Below are positions 17,023-26,176 of a stretch of 64,000 nucleotides of DNA, in pieces. Positions within the stretch are counted from its first letter, which is position 1; each line of letters begins with the position of its first letter. The notes beneath the pieces are model-generated. The model searched no databases, had not been told where the DNA came from, and saw only the letters and a program-made list of their open reading frames with translations. Source of the stretch: an uncultured Lachnospiraceae bacterium. GTDB lineage: Bacteria; Bacillota; Clostridia; Lachnospirales; Lachnospiraceae. Both the position numbers and the translations under genes were made by a program. Where the stretch lies: the NCBI GenBank assembly GCA_910576535.1, contig CAJTKK010000007.1:62001-126000 (forward strand), given 5' to 3'.

Positions 17023-18249
17023 ATGAAAAGGAAGAGGATGTTGATCCTGCTGGCAATACTATTATTAGTGATTCCGGCAATACCGGCATCGGCAGCCGGG
17101 CTAGCATATGATAATGCCCAGTTAAATGCTGTATTTAATTGCATAGACGGAGGGCAGATATCGACTCAAAGCGAAGGCGGGAAGCCTAAAATACTAATTT
17201 TCTTTACTACAACGTGTGGTAATTGCCGGAATACATTAATAGGTATTTCGTCAAGCGAGTGGATTAAAAGCGGGGAAACGGATGTATGCGCGATTGAGAT
17301 AAGCCAGAAAACATTGGAGGAAGTCCGTCAGTACCGGGATACGAATTGCCCAAACAGTATGATAAGGTTTGGAACGGATGAAAGTTCAAATGCTTGTAAC
17401 CTGGCTTTTGAATATTTTGATATCGGGTGGGAAAGCGGCAATGCAGGGACACCGTTTATTGCGTTGGTTGATGCAAATAATCAGTTGCAGTATTTCCGTA
17501 ATGGCTATACAAGCAGTGGCGAGATCGAAAATTATTTGCCTGATCTGCGTCCTGAAACGGACCCGGATGACCCGCAGCCGCCTGACGACGGGTCTGATTC
17601 CGATGACCCGCAGCCGCCTGACGACGGATCTGATTCCGATGATCCGCAGCCGCCTGACGACGGGTCTGATTCCGATGACCCGCAGCCGCCTGACGACGGA
17701 TCTGACCCGGATGATCCGCAGCCGCCTGACGACGGATCTGACCCGGATGACCCGCAGCCGCCTGACGACGGATCTGACCCGGATAACCCACAGCCGCCTG
17801 ACAACCGCCCTGATAAAGAGGAACAGGAAGCAACCCCGGATGAAGGCAAGGCAGCCTGCAACCATGTAGGGGAAATGGTAACTGTAAGCGATGCAACGCC
17901 GGTGAGCGATGCAGTTGCGGCATATCAATGCATAAAGTGCGGAACTGTTTATAAATATGAAGCGGTTGCCAATTCAGCGTACGCAGCCTTTTTGAAAGAA
18001 ACAGAAGATATCATCCTGAATGCACAGCAGGGAGAAGCTGTAATTAACACAAGGCTTTGGACAAGCTTTCATAAATCGGTATTTGAGGCGATGAAAAGCA
18101 GGCCGGATGTAACCGTAACAGTGAACTATTTTTATGAAGGAAATGAGTATGTTCTTACGATACCGGCAGGAACTGATGTGGATTTGCTGATGGATGAGAA
18201 CGGATTTGGCGGGTTCAGGTACATGGATAAAGTGTTGAATAAGCAATAG
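17023..18249 (+). CDS. Secreted CGNC thioredoxin-like protein with acidic proline-rich repeat stalk
   Basis: The 408-residue product has a clear signal peptide (MKRKRMLILLAILLLVIPAI, cleavage after ASA near residue 24). Residues 30-175 look like a thioredoxin-fold domain: ILIFFTTTCGNCRNTLIGIS carries C65 and C68, and AGTPFIALVDANNQL fits the cis-proline region. Seven 12-residue repeats DPDDPQPPDDGS follow (residues 180-263). A C-terminal region begins with a possible metal-binding cluster (CNH... then CIKC) and continues into about 110 residues with no recognised family. It may be an extracellular thiol-disulfide protein on a stalk. It sits 47 bases after another secreted protein gene. Confidence 0.75.
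   Translation: MKRKRMLILLAILLLVIPAIPASAAGLAYDNAQLNAVFNCIDGGQISTQSEGGKPKILIFFTTTCGNCRNTLIGISSSEWIKSGETDVCAIEISQKTLEEVRQYRDTNCPNSMIRFGTDESSNACNLAFEYFDIGWESGNAGTPFIALVDANNQLQYFRNGYTSSGEIENYLPDLRPETDPDDPQPPDDGSDSDDPQPPDDGSDSDDPQPPDDGSDSDDPQPPDDGSDPDDPQPPDDGSDPDDPQPPDDGSDPDNPQPPDNRPDKEEQEATPDEGKAACNHVGEMVTVSDATPVSDAVAAYQCIKCGTVYKYEAVANSAYAAFLKETEDIILNAQQGEAVINTRLWTSFHKSVFEAMKSRPDVTVTVNYFYEGNEYVLTIPAGTDVDLLMDENGFGGFRYMDKVLNKQ
17560..17811 (+). repeat. Seven tandem 36-bp in-frame repeats
   Basis: Seven 36-base units encode D[PS]D[DN]PQPPD[DN][GR][SP]. The middle units are almost identical at DNA level; the last is the most diverged. The unit length keeps the frame whatever the copy number. Confidence 0.97.
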
Positions 18250-18256
18250 TTCTTCC

Positions 18257-18286
18257 TTGACACAAAGCATAAGATAGTTTTATAAT
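18257..18286 (+). promoter_or_regulatory. Promoter of the ileS T-box transcript
   Basis: TTGACA at 18257-18262 and TATAAT at 18281-18286, 18 bases apart, both perfect consensus hexamers. Transcription would start near 18293, at the beginning of the T-box leader. Confidence 0.85.
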
Positions 18287-18292
18287 ATCGTA

Positions 18293-18623
18293 AAGAAAAG
18301 AGAAAGGCTGTGAAGAAGACAGTAGGCTTTTTTGAAATCCAAAGAGAGCCGGGGAGGGTGGAAGACCGGTGAAAGTAGGAAAATGCTGAAAATCACTTCT
18401 GAGCTGCGGGCTGAAAATTTACTTGGAACATGAAAATGGTGCATTTCAAGCGCCGGGTTATAGTAAATCAGTAAGCGCCGACGGTATTCCGCCGTTAGAG
18501 GAAAACATATGATCTGTTTACAGATGGCAGGAGCAGTTTGGCCTGAATAGATGGAACAGACGTATGATGTAATTGGTGGTGACACGGATTGATAACCCGT
18601 CCTTTTACAGGACGGGTTTTTTC
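18293..18623 (+). ncRNA. T-box leader, isoleucine-specific
   Basis: The roughly 330-base leader has the T-box parts in order. AGAGAGCC (18343-18350) and a GGTGGAAGACCGG-type distal Stem I lie near 18357-18369. A specifier region GAAAATCACTTCTGAGCTGC contains ATC at 18392-18394, an isoleucine codon. The T-box core is GGTGGTGACACGG (18575-18587). A terminator AACCCGTCC/GGACGGGTT with a T run lies at 18594-18622. Uncharged tRNA-Ile would pair with the specifier and stabilise the antiterminator, turning on ileS. The codon and the downstream gene agree. Confidence 0.92.
18594..18623 (+). terminator. Conditional terminator of the T-box
   Basis: AACCCGTCC (18594-18602) pairs with GGACGGGTT (18610-18618), followed by TTTT. 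Its 5' arm overlaps the region that would pair in the antiterminator. Confidence 0.92.
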
Positions 18624-18739
18624 TATCATAAGAAATAGTTTTGCGGTTTCCTGTGATAGGAAAAGTTTCCGGGCTTGTCAGATGATAAAAATGGAAGATG
18701 CCGTATCAAATAAAAATGTATTTGGAAAGGATGAATATA

Positions 18740-21700
18740 ATGTATCAGAAAGTATCAACCAATCTTAACTTTGTAGAACGGGAAAAACAGACGGAAAAAT
18801 TCTGGAAAGAGCAGGATATTTTCGCAAAAAGCATGGAAAACCGCAAGGAGGGGCCGGCCTATACTTTTTATGACGGACCGCCTACCGCAAACGGAAAACC
18901 TCATATCGGACATGTGCTGACGCGTGTTATTAAAGATATGATTCCCAGATACCGGACCATGAAAGGATATATGGTTCCGAGGAAAGCAGGATGGGATACA
19001 CACGGCCTTCCGGTGGAACTGGAAGTCGAGCGCGAGCTTGGCTTGGACGGAAAAGAACAGATAGAAGAATATGGGCTGGACCCGTTTATTTCCAAGTGCA
19101 AAGAAAGTGTATGGAAGTATAAGGGGATGTGGGAGGATTTTTCCGGGACAGTAGGCTTTTGGGCGGACATGGATGACCCTTATGTAACCTATCATGACGA
19201 TTATATAGAGTCGGAATGGTGGGCATTGAAGCAGATCTGGGATAAAAAGCTGCTCTATAAAGGGTTTAAAATTGTTCCTTATTGCCCCCGTTGCGGAACG
19301 CCGCTTTCTTCTCATGAGGTGGCGCAGGGGTATAAAGATGTAAAAGAACGTTCTGCGGTTGCCCGCTTTAAGGTGAAGGGGGAAAACGCTTATATTCTTG
19401 CCTGGACGACCACGCCGTGGACACTGCCTTCCAATGTAGCTCTTTGCGTCAACCCAAAAGAAGCCTATGTAAAGGTAAAGGCGGGAGACGGCTATGTTTA
19501 TTACATGGCGGAAGCGCTGCTGGATACGGTACTTGGGAGGCTGGGGAATGAAGAAAAAGGCATTCCGGCTTATGAGGAACTGGAACGCTATACGGGCAAG
19601 GACTTGGAGTATAAGGAATATGAACCGCTTTTTGATTATGCAGTGGATTTATGTGAAAAGCAGCATAAAAAAGCGTTTTACGTAACATGCGATGAATATG
19701 TTACGCTGACTGACGGTACCGGCGTTGTCCATATTGCCCCGGCTTTTGGTGAAGACGATGCGAATGTAGGGCGTAAGTACGACTTGCCATTCGTACAGCT
19801 AGTGGATACGAAGGGCGGAATGACGAAAGAGACTCCATATGAGGGGATATTCTGTAAGAAAGCGGATCCAATGATTCTGACAGATTTGGAGAAAAAAGGG
19901 CTGTTATTTGATGCGCCTAAGTTCGAGCATAGTTATCCTCATTGCTGGCGCTGTGATACTCCTTTGATTTATTATGCGCGTGAGTCCTGGTTTATTAAAA
20001 TGACAGAGGTCAAGGAAGACTTAATCCGCAATAATAATATGATTCATTGGATCCCTGAATCTATTGGAAAAGGGCGTTTTGGGGACTGGCTGGAAAATAT
20101 CCAGGACTGGGGTATTTCCAGGAACCGGTATTGGGGAACCCCGTTAAATATATGGGAGTGCGCATCCTGTGGTAAGATGCATTCTATCGGCAGTAGGGAG
20201 GAACTGGAAAAGATGAGCGGGAATGAAAAGGCCCGCACGGTGGAACTTCATAGGCCCTATATTGATGAGATTACAGTTAAGTGCCCGGAATGCGGCGGCA
20301 TGATGAAACGCGTACCGGAAGTCATTGACTGCTGGTTTGATTCCGGGGCTATGCCTTTTGCCCAGCACCATTATCCATTTGAGAACCAGGATTTGTTTGA
20401 GCGGCAGTTTCCTGCACAGTTTATTTCCGAGGCCGTAGACCAGACAAGGGGATGGTTTTATTCCCTGCTGGCAGAATCCACATTGCTTTTTAACAAGCCG
20501 TGTTTTGAAAATGTAATTGTTTTAGGGCATATACAAGATGAAAACGGGCAGAAGATGAGCAAATCGAAAGGGAATGCGGTAGATCCTTTTGAAGCATTGG
20601 CCACTTACGGGGCAGACGCTATCCGCTGGTATTTTTATATTAACTCAGCGCCCTGGCTGCCGAACCGTTTCCACGGGAAGGCAGTGCAGGAGGGGCAAAG
20701 GAAGTTTATGGGGACGCTTTGGAATACTTATGCTTTCTTTGTGCTTTATGCGAATATTGACCAATTTGATGCGGCAAAATATCAGTTGGATTATGATAAG
20801 CTTCCGGTCATGGACAAATGGCTGCTTTCCAAATTAAATACGCTAATAAAGGAAGTGGACCAGGATCTGGAACACTATAGGATTCCTGAGGCAGCAAGGG
20901 CATTGGACGGCTTTGTAGATGAGATGAGCAACTGGTACGTCAGAAGAAGCCGCGAACGTTTCTGGGCAAAGGGGATGGAACAGGATAAAATAAATGCATA
21001 TATGACTTTGTATACTGCGTTGGTTACGGTCAGCAAGTGCGCTGCGCCGATGATTCCCTTCATGACAGAGGATATTTACCGGAATCTGGTATGTTCCATA
21101 GACAGGAACGCGCCGGAAAGCATCCATCTGTGTGATTTCCCGGTAGCGGAGGAAGCATGGATTGACAAGAAACTGGAGGAGGATATGGACGGAGCGCTCA
21201 GGATTGTGGTGATGGGCCGGGCCTGCAGGAATGCCGCTAATATTAAGAACCGGCAGCCTATTGGGACGATGTTTGTAAAAGCGCCGACAGCCCTTGGCGC
21301 ATTCTTCCAGGAAATTATAAAAGAAGAGCTGAATGTTAAAGCGGTAAACTTTACCGATGATGTAAGGGAATTTACGACCTATACCTTTAAACCCCAGCTA
21401 CGTACGGTTGGGCCGAAATATGGCAAACAGCTTGGGGGAATACAGAAGGAATTGGCTGTTTTGGACGGCAATGAGGCAATGGACAGGCTGAACGAACAGG
21501 GAATGCTGCAATTTAATATAAACGGCGTGGATGTGGAATTGACAAAGGACGACCTTTTGATTGAAATGACGCAGAAAGAGGGATATGTATCCGAAGCGGA
21601 TCATGAAGTAACGGTGGTACTGGATACCAATATGACAGAATCCCTGATTGAAGAAGGATTTGTCTATGAAATGATCAGTAAAATCCAGACGATGCGCAAA

Positions 21701-21937
21701 GAAGCGGATTTTGAAGTAATGGATCATATAGAAGTTGCGGTAGGCAAAAATGAGAGGATTGCCGGTATCGTCGAGAGAAACGAAGAAATGATAGCCGGCA
21801 AAGTGCTGGCTGACCGGATGTCGGACGGAAGTACGGATGACCTGCCGGATGAGTGGCATGTGAAAGCCTGGAACGTGAATGGGGAAGATGTAACCATCGG
21901 TATCCGGAGGATTTCATGTACGTCTGCCGGCGCATGA
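18740..21937 (+). CDS. ileS: Isoleucyl-tRNA synthetase (probable type 2)
   Basis: The 1065-residue enzyme charges tRNA-Ile. HIGH lies in PPTANGKPHIGHVLTR, the editing domain includes AWTTTPWTLPSN and GTGVVHIAPAFGEDDA, and KMSKS lies in ENGQKMSKSKGNAVDPF. The C-terminus ends without the cysteine-rich zinc finger of E. coli-type IleRS, and the length exceeds 1000 residues. Both suggest the eukaryote-like IleRS2 class, which tends to resist mupirocin (family knowledge; resistance is not shown here). ATG 18740 is preferred over the upstream in-frame 18698 because a GGAAAGGA site precedes it and MYQKVSTNLNF matches the family start. Expression is under the isoleucine T-box. Confidence 0.97.
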   Translation: MYQKVSTNLNFVEREKQTEKFWKEQDIFAKSMENRKEGPAYTFYDGPPTANGKPHIGHVLTRVIKDMIPRYRTMKGYMVPRKAGWDTHGLPVELEVERELGLDGKEQIEEYGLDPFISKCKESVWKYKGMWEDFSGTVGFWADMDDPYVTYHDDYIESEWWALKQIWDKKLLYKGFKIVPYCPRCGTPLSSHEVAQGYKDVKERSAVARFKVKGENAYILAWTTTPWTLPSNVALCVNPKEAYVKVKAGDGYVYYMAEALLDTVLGRLGNEEKGIPAYEELERYTGKDLEYKEYEPLFDYAVDLCEKQHKKAFYVTCDEYVTLTDGTGVVHIAPAFGEDDANVGRKYDLPFVQLVDTKGGMTKETPYEGIFCKKADPMILTDLEKKGLLFDAPKFEHSYPHCWRCDTPLIYYARESWFIKMTEVKEDLIRNNNMIHWIPESIGKGRFGDWLENIQDWGISRNRYWGTPLNIWECASCGKMHSIGSREELEKMSGNEKARTVELHRPYIDEITVKCPECGGMMKRVPEVIDCWFDSGAMPFAQHHYPFENQDLFERQFPAQFISEAVDQTRGWFYSLLAESTLLFNKPCFENVIVLGHIQDENGQKMSKSKGNAVDPFEALATYGADAIRWYFYINSAPWLPNRFHGKAVQEGQRKFMGTLWNTYAFFVLYANIDQFDAAKYQLDYDKLPVMDKWLLSKLNTLIKEVDQDLEHYRIPEAARALDGFVDEMSNWYVRRSRERFWAKGMEQDKINAYMTLYTALVTVSKCAAPMIPFMTEDIYRNLVCSIDRNAPESIHLCDFPVAEEAWIDKKLEEDMDGALRIVVMGRACRNAANIKNRQPIGTMFVKAPTALGAFFQEIIKEELNVKAVNFTDDVREFTTYTFKPQLRTVGPKYGKQLGGIQKELAVLDGNEAMDRLNEQGMLQFNINGVDVELTKDDLLIEMTQKEGYVSEADHEVTVVLDTNMTESLIEEGFVYEMISKIQTMRKEADFEVMDHIEVAVGKNERIAGIVERNEEMIAGKVLADRMSDGSTDDLPDEWHVKAWNVNGEDVTIGIRRISCTSAGA

Positions 21938-21946
21938 TGCTTTTTC

Positions 21947-21974
21947 TTGCATTTTTCTACAATTAATGTATAAT
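21947..21974 (+). promoter_or_regulatory. Promoter of the glycogen phosphorylase gene
   Basis: TTGCAT (21947-21952) and TATAAT (21969-21974) are separated by 16 bases, about 60 bases before the start codon. Confidence 0.6.
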
Positions 21975-22037
21975 TTATCCTGAGATAGAAATCTATCCGG
22001 AGAAAAGACTAGCAAAGCAAATAATGAGGAGGATCAT

Positions 22038-24518
22038 ATGGCTAAAAAAGGAACCCTGTCTTTTGACAAAGATTTATTTAAACGCAGCGTGGTTTATAAT
22101 GTAAAAACTTTATATAGGAAAAGTATGGAGGAGGCAACTCCGCAGCAGATTTTCCAGGCAGTTTCTTATGCAATTAAGGATGCGATTGTAGATCACTGGA
22201 TGACCAGTCAGGAAGAATATGAAAAACAGGATCCGAAGATGGTTTATTATCTGTCCATGGAGTTTCTGATGGGACGTGCTTTGGGGAATAATATTATAAA
22301 TCTGCAGGCTTATAAACCGGTGAAGGATGCTTTGGACGAGCTGGGCGTGGATTTGAATCTGGTGGAGGATCAGGAGCCGGATCCGGCGTTGGGAAATGGC
22401 GGGCTTGGAAGGCTTGCGGCATGTTTCCTGGATTCGCTGGCAACTTTGGGGTATTCTGCATATGGCTGCGGTATCCGCTACCGTTACGGGATGTTCAAGC
22501 AGCAGATCAGGGATGGGCATCAGATAGAGGTTCCGGATAATTGGCTGGAGAACGGGAACCCGTTTGAACTCAGAAGGCCGGAATATGCCAAAGAAGTTAA
22601 ATTTGGCGGTTATGTCAATGTTTACGTGGATGAAAACGGGCGGAGCAATTTCAGGCAGGAGGGATATCAGAGTGTAACTGCGATCCCATATGATCTTCCT
22701 ATTGTAGGCTATGGAAACGGCATTGTAAATACATTGCGTATCTGGGATGCACAGCCGGTAGAGTGTTTCAAGCTGGACTCTTTTGACAAGGGTGATTACC
22801 AGAAAGCTGTTGAGCAGGAAAACCTTGCCCGCAATATTGTGGAAGTCCTTTATCCGAATGACAATCATTATGCAGGGAAAGAACTGCGCCTGAAGCAGCA
22901 ATATTTCTTTATTTCTGCATCCGTGCAGGAAGCGGTGGCAAAATATATGCGCAGGCATAAAGACATCCGTAAATTTTATGAAAAGGTAACCTTCCAGCTC
23001 AACGATACACATCCTACCGTTGCGGTGGCGGAGCTGATGCGTATTCTGATGGATGAGCATTATCTTACATGGGATGAAGCATGGGAAGTGACTACGAAAA
23101 CCTGCGCTTATACAAATCATACGATTATGGCGGAGGCATTGGAGAAATGGCCGATCGAGCTTTTCTCAAGGCTGCTTCCCAGGATTTATCAGATTATAGA
23201 GGAAATTAACCGCCGTTTTGTGATGCGGATTGAACAGATGTATCCGGGGAACCACGAAAAGGTGCGTAAGATGGCGATTATTTATGACGGCCAGGTAAAA
23301 ATGGCTCATCTTGCCATTGCGGCAGGTTATTCCGTGAATGGTGTGGCAAGGCTGCATACAGAAATCCTTAAGAACCAGGAATTGAAGGATTTCTATGAAA
23401 TGATGCCTGAGAAGTTCAACAATAAGACAAACGGCATTACCCAAAGGAGATTCCTGCTTCATGGGAACCCGCTGTTAGCTGACTGGGTAACTTCTTACGT
23501 GGGCAAAGACTGGATTACGGATCTTCCGAAAATTAATAAACTGAAAATATATGCGGACGATGAAAAGGCGCAGCAGGAATTTATGAATATCAAATATAAG
23601 AATAAGGTCCGGCTGGCAGAATATATTCTGGAACATAACGGGATTGAAGTGGATCCCCGTTCCATTTTCGATGTACAGGTGAAGAGGCTTCATGAGTATA
23701 AGCGGCAGCTTTTGAATATCCTGCATATCATGCATCTTTATAACGAATTGAAGGAACATCCGGATATGAAGTTTTATCCGAGAACCTTTATTTTTGGTGC
23801 AAAGGCAGCGGCAGGATACCGCAATGCAAAGCTGACCATTAAGCTGATTAATGCAGTAGGGGAAGTGGTGAACAATGACCCTGCGATCAATGGTAAGATT
23901 AAGGTTGTGTTTATTGAGGACTACCGGGTAAGCAACGCAGAAATTATTTTTGCGGCAGCGGATGTCTCCGAACAGATATCAACAGCGAGCAAGGAAGCTT
24001 CCGGTACAGGCAATATGAAGTTTATGTTAAATGGGGCATTGACTTTGGGTACCATGGATGGCGCGAATGTAGAAATTGTGGAAGAAGTAGGGGAAGAAAA
24101 TGCATTTATTTTCGGGTTGAGTTCCGATGAAGTTATCCGTTACGAAAATTATGGCGGCTATAACCCTATGGATATCTTCAATAATGACGCTAATGTAAGG
24201 AAAGTGCTGATGCAGTTAATTAACGGCACTTACAGTAAGAATGACCCGGATTTATTCCGTCCGCTTTATAACTCTCTTTTAAATACGCTTTCTACGTCAA
24301 AAGCCGATACGTACTTTATCCTGAAGGATTTTGAAGCTTATGCAGAAGCGCAAAGAAGGGTGGAAAAAGCGTATTTGAATGAAAAAGCGTGGGCAAAGAG
24401 CGCAATTTTGAATATAGCATGTTCCGGCAAATTCTCGTCAGACAGGACGATTGAGGAATATGTAAAGGACATTTGGCATTTGGACAGGGTAATTCTTCCT
24501 GAAAAGAAAACGAAATAA
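22038..24518 (+). CDS. glgP: Glycogen/starch phosphorylase
   Basis: The 826-residue PLP enzyme releases glucose-1-phosphate from alpha-1,4-glucan chains. Visible family segments are VYYLSMEFLMGRALGNN, DPALGNGGLGRLAACFLDS, FDVQVKRLHEYKRQLLN, FGAKAAAGYRNAK and the PLP-lysine motif EASGTGNMKFMLNGALTLG. Length is normal. The start follows AGGAGGATC by five bases. It appears to be a single-gene transcript with its own promoter and a following terminator-like hairpin. With glgD at the left edge it supports glycogen storage. Confidence 0.97.
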   Translation: MAKKGTLSFDKDLFKRSVVYNVKTLYRKSMEEATPQQIFQAVSYAIKDAIVDHWMTSQEEYEKQDPKMVYYLSMEFLMGRALGNNIINLQAYKPVKDALDELGVDLNLVEDQEPDPALGNGGLGRLAACFLDSLATLGYSAYGCGIRYRYGMFKQQIRDGHQIEVPDNWLENGNPFELRRPEYAKEVKFGGYVNVYVDENGRSNFRQEGYQSVTAIPYDLPIVGYGNGIVNTLRIWDAQPVECFKLDSFDKGDYQKAVEQENLARNIVEVLYPNDNHYAGKELRLKQQYFFISASVQEAVAKYMRRHKDIRKFYEKVTFQLNDTHPTVAVAELMRILMDEHYLTWDEAWEVTTKTCAYTNHTIMAEALEKWPIELFSRLLPRIYQIIEEINRRFVMRIEQMYPGNHEKVRKMAIIYDGQVKMAHLAIAAGYSVNGVARLHTEILKNQELKDFYEMMPEKFNNKTNGITQRRFLLHGNPLLADWVTSYVGKDWITDLPKINKLKIYADDEKAQQEFMNIKYKNKVRLAEYILEHNGIEVDPRSIFDVQVKRLHEYKRQLLNILHIMHLYNELKEHPDMKFYPRTFIFGAKAAAGYRNAKLTIKLINAVGEVVNNDPAINGKIKVVFIEDYRVSNAEIIFAAADVSEQISTASKEASGTGNMKFMLNGALTLGTMDGANVEIVEEVGEENAFIFGLSSDEVIRYENYGGYNPMDIFNNDANVRKVLMQLINGTYSKNDPDLFRPLYNSLLNTLSTSKADTYFILKDFEAYAEAQRRVEKAYLNEKAWAKSAILNIACSGKFSSDRTIEEYVKDIWHLDRVILPEKKTK

Positions 24519-24532
24519 TAAAAGATGGATAC

Positions 24533-24573
24533 AAGAGGATTAAGCCTTGCAGCGTCAAGGTTTGATCCTCTTT
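24533..24573 (+). terminator. Terminator-like hairpin after glgP
   Basis: AAGAGGAT...CCTTG (24533-24549) pairs with CAAGG...ATCCTCTT (24556-24572) with internal wobble pairs. Only a short T tract follows. Confidence 0.7.
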
Positions 24574-24615
24574 GCAATTACTTAAACCAGAATATATCAG
24601 GAAAGGAGAGTTGGT

Positions 24616-26088
24616 ATGCTGAAAAATTGGATGATGGAGGAAAAACCCGAGGAAAAGGAACTGAAAGCAAGGCTGAATGCGGTCAGGGAAAAACTGTGGG
24701 CGCAGCAGATGCGGATGAAGGAGCATAAGCTGCCAGTGCTTGTCTTGATGGAGGGCTGGGGAACGGCAGGGAAGGGGAGCTGCACAGGGCAGGTCATACG
24801 GAATATAGACCCCCGTTTCTTTAAAGTGGCGACTTTGGAAAAGAAAACAGAGGAAGAAAAGAGAAAGCCTTTCCTGAGCCGTTATTTTACCCAGATTCCT
24901 GAAGCGGGGAAATTTGTTTTTATGGATTCAGGATGGATGGATGAAGTGACTGGGCTTAGACTGCATGGAAAATTAAGCAAAGGGGAATATGAAATGAGGC
25001 TTGACAGCATCCGCCGGTTTGAAAGGCAACTGACGGATAACGGATATCTGGTTATGAAATTCTTTTTCCATATCAGCGAAAAGGAGCAGAAAAAGAGGAT
25101 CGCAAGCCTTTTAAAAGATATTGATACGGAATGGAGAGTGAACAATAATGACCAATGGCAAAATAAGCATTACGGGAAATGCATGGAAGTGTTTGATGAA
25201 TATCTGGAAATGACCAATTCGCCTTCCGCGCCATGGTATGTAGTGAATGCAAAATCAAGAAAATGGGCAGAACTCCAAGTACTGGAAACTCTGACGGAGG
25301 GGATTGAAATTGCGTTGCAGAATAAGGCGCTGGCTGTCCCGCTTTTACAAAATGTATTTCCTTTGGTTAAAATGCCTAAGCTGGATGAAATCCCTCTGGA
25401 TGAAAAAGTGGACGAAAAAGAATATAAAGCGCAATTAGAAAGCCTGCAGGATCATCTCAGGGATCTCCATAACAGGCTATACCGCAAACAAGTCCCGGTG
25501 ATTATTGCTTATGAAGGCTGGGATGCAGCAGGGAAGGGCGGGAATATCAAGCGCATTACGGAAGCGCTTGACCCAAGGGGGTTTGAGGTGCATCCGATTG
25601 CCAGCCCGGAACCGCATGAGAAGGCCAGACATTATTTATGGCGTTTCTGGACCAGGCTTCCTAAGACAGGACATATTGCTATTTTTGACAGGACATGGTA
25701 TGGGCGGGTAATGGTGGAGCGGCTGGAAGGCTTCTGCAGCGAAAACGACTGGAAACGGGCTTATCATGAAATCAATGAGTTTGAAAAGGAGCTGGCTGAC
25801 TGGGGTGCGGTCATGATCAAGTTCTGGGTACAGATTGATAAGGATACTCAGCTGGAACGGTTTGAAATGAGACAGAAGACGCCGGAAAAGCAGTGGAAAA
25901 TCACGGAAGAAGATTGGCGGAACCGGGAAAAGTGGGATGCTTATGAGGATGCGGTAAATGAAATGATACAAAAGACCAGTACGGTTTATGCGCCTTGGTA
26001 TATATTGGAGTCGGTAGATAAAAAATATGCGAGGCTGAAAGCTTTGAAAATCGTAATAGAACGGCTGGAAGCGGCTTTAAAAGAGTAG
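24616..26088 (+). CDS. pap: Two-domain polyphosphate kinase 2 family protein (polyphosphate:AMP phosphotransferase)
   Basis: The 490-residue protein is a tandem duplication of the PPK2 fold. Walker A-like motifs are seen twice: EGWGTAGKGSCTG near residue 41 and EGWDAAGKGGNIK near residue 301. Walker B/lid-type segments include FDRTWYGRVMVERLEGF in the second half. In the first half the equivalent aspartate region reads FMDSGWMDEV and departs from the usual FDRSWY pattern, so the N-terminal domain may be non-catalytic, as in known two-domain Pap enzymes. These make ADP from AMP and polyphosphate. The start follows GGAAAGGAG. Confidence 0.88.
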   Translation: MLKNWMMEEKPEEKELKARLNAVREKLWAQQMRMKEHKLPVLVLMEGWGTAGKGSCTGQVIRNIDPRFFKVATLEKKTEEEKRKPFLSRYFTQIPEAGKFVFMDSGWMDEVTGLRLHGKLSKGEYEMRLDSIRRFERQLTDNGYLVMKFFFHISEKEQKKRIASLLKDIDTEWRVNNNDQWQNKHYGKCMEVFDEYLEMTNSPSAPWYVVNAKSRKWAELQVLETLTEGIEIALQNKALAVPLLQNVFPLVKMPKLDEIPLDEKVDEKEYKAQLESLQDHLRDLHNRLYRKQVPVIIAYEGWDAAGKGGNIKRITEALDPRGFEVHPIASPEPHEKARHYLWRFWTRLPKTGHIAIFDRTWYGRVMVERLEGFCSENDWKRAYHEINEFEKELADWGAVMIKFWVQIDKDTQLERFEMRQKTPEKQWKITEEDWRNREKWDAYEDAVNEMIQKTSTVYAPWYILESVDKKYARLKALKIVIERLEAALKE

Positions 26089-26176
26089 GGCTGTTAGGTC
26101 TTGCATGATTTGGGAATATGGATTAAGATTAATTTAACGATATCATCAGAAAAGCGTGAGAAGAAGGAGGAACAAC

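Noticed and set aside
17560..17811. CRISPR array
   Set aside because: The 36-base units are contiguous, without unique spacers, and are translated in frame as a protein repeat.
17386..17928. Long reverse-strand and shifted-frame open frames over the 36-bp repeats
   Set aside because: In-frame repeats without stop codons create long open frames on several frames; none has a start site or domain.
24525..24728. 67-codon open frame overlapping the start of the polyphosphate kinase gene
   Set aside because: It spans a terminator hairpin and lies in a shifted frame over a strongly supported gene.
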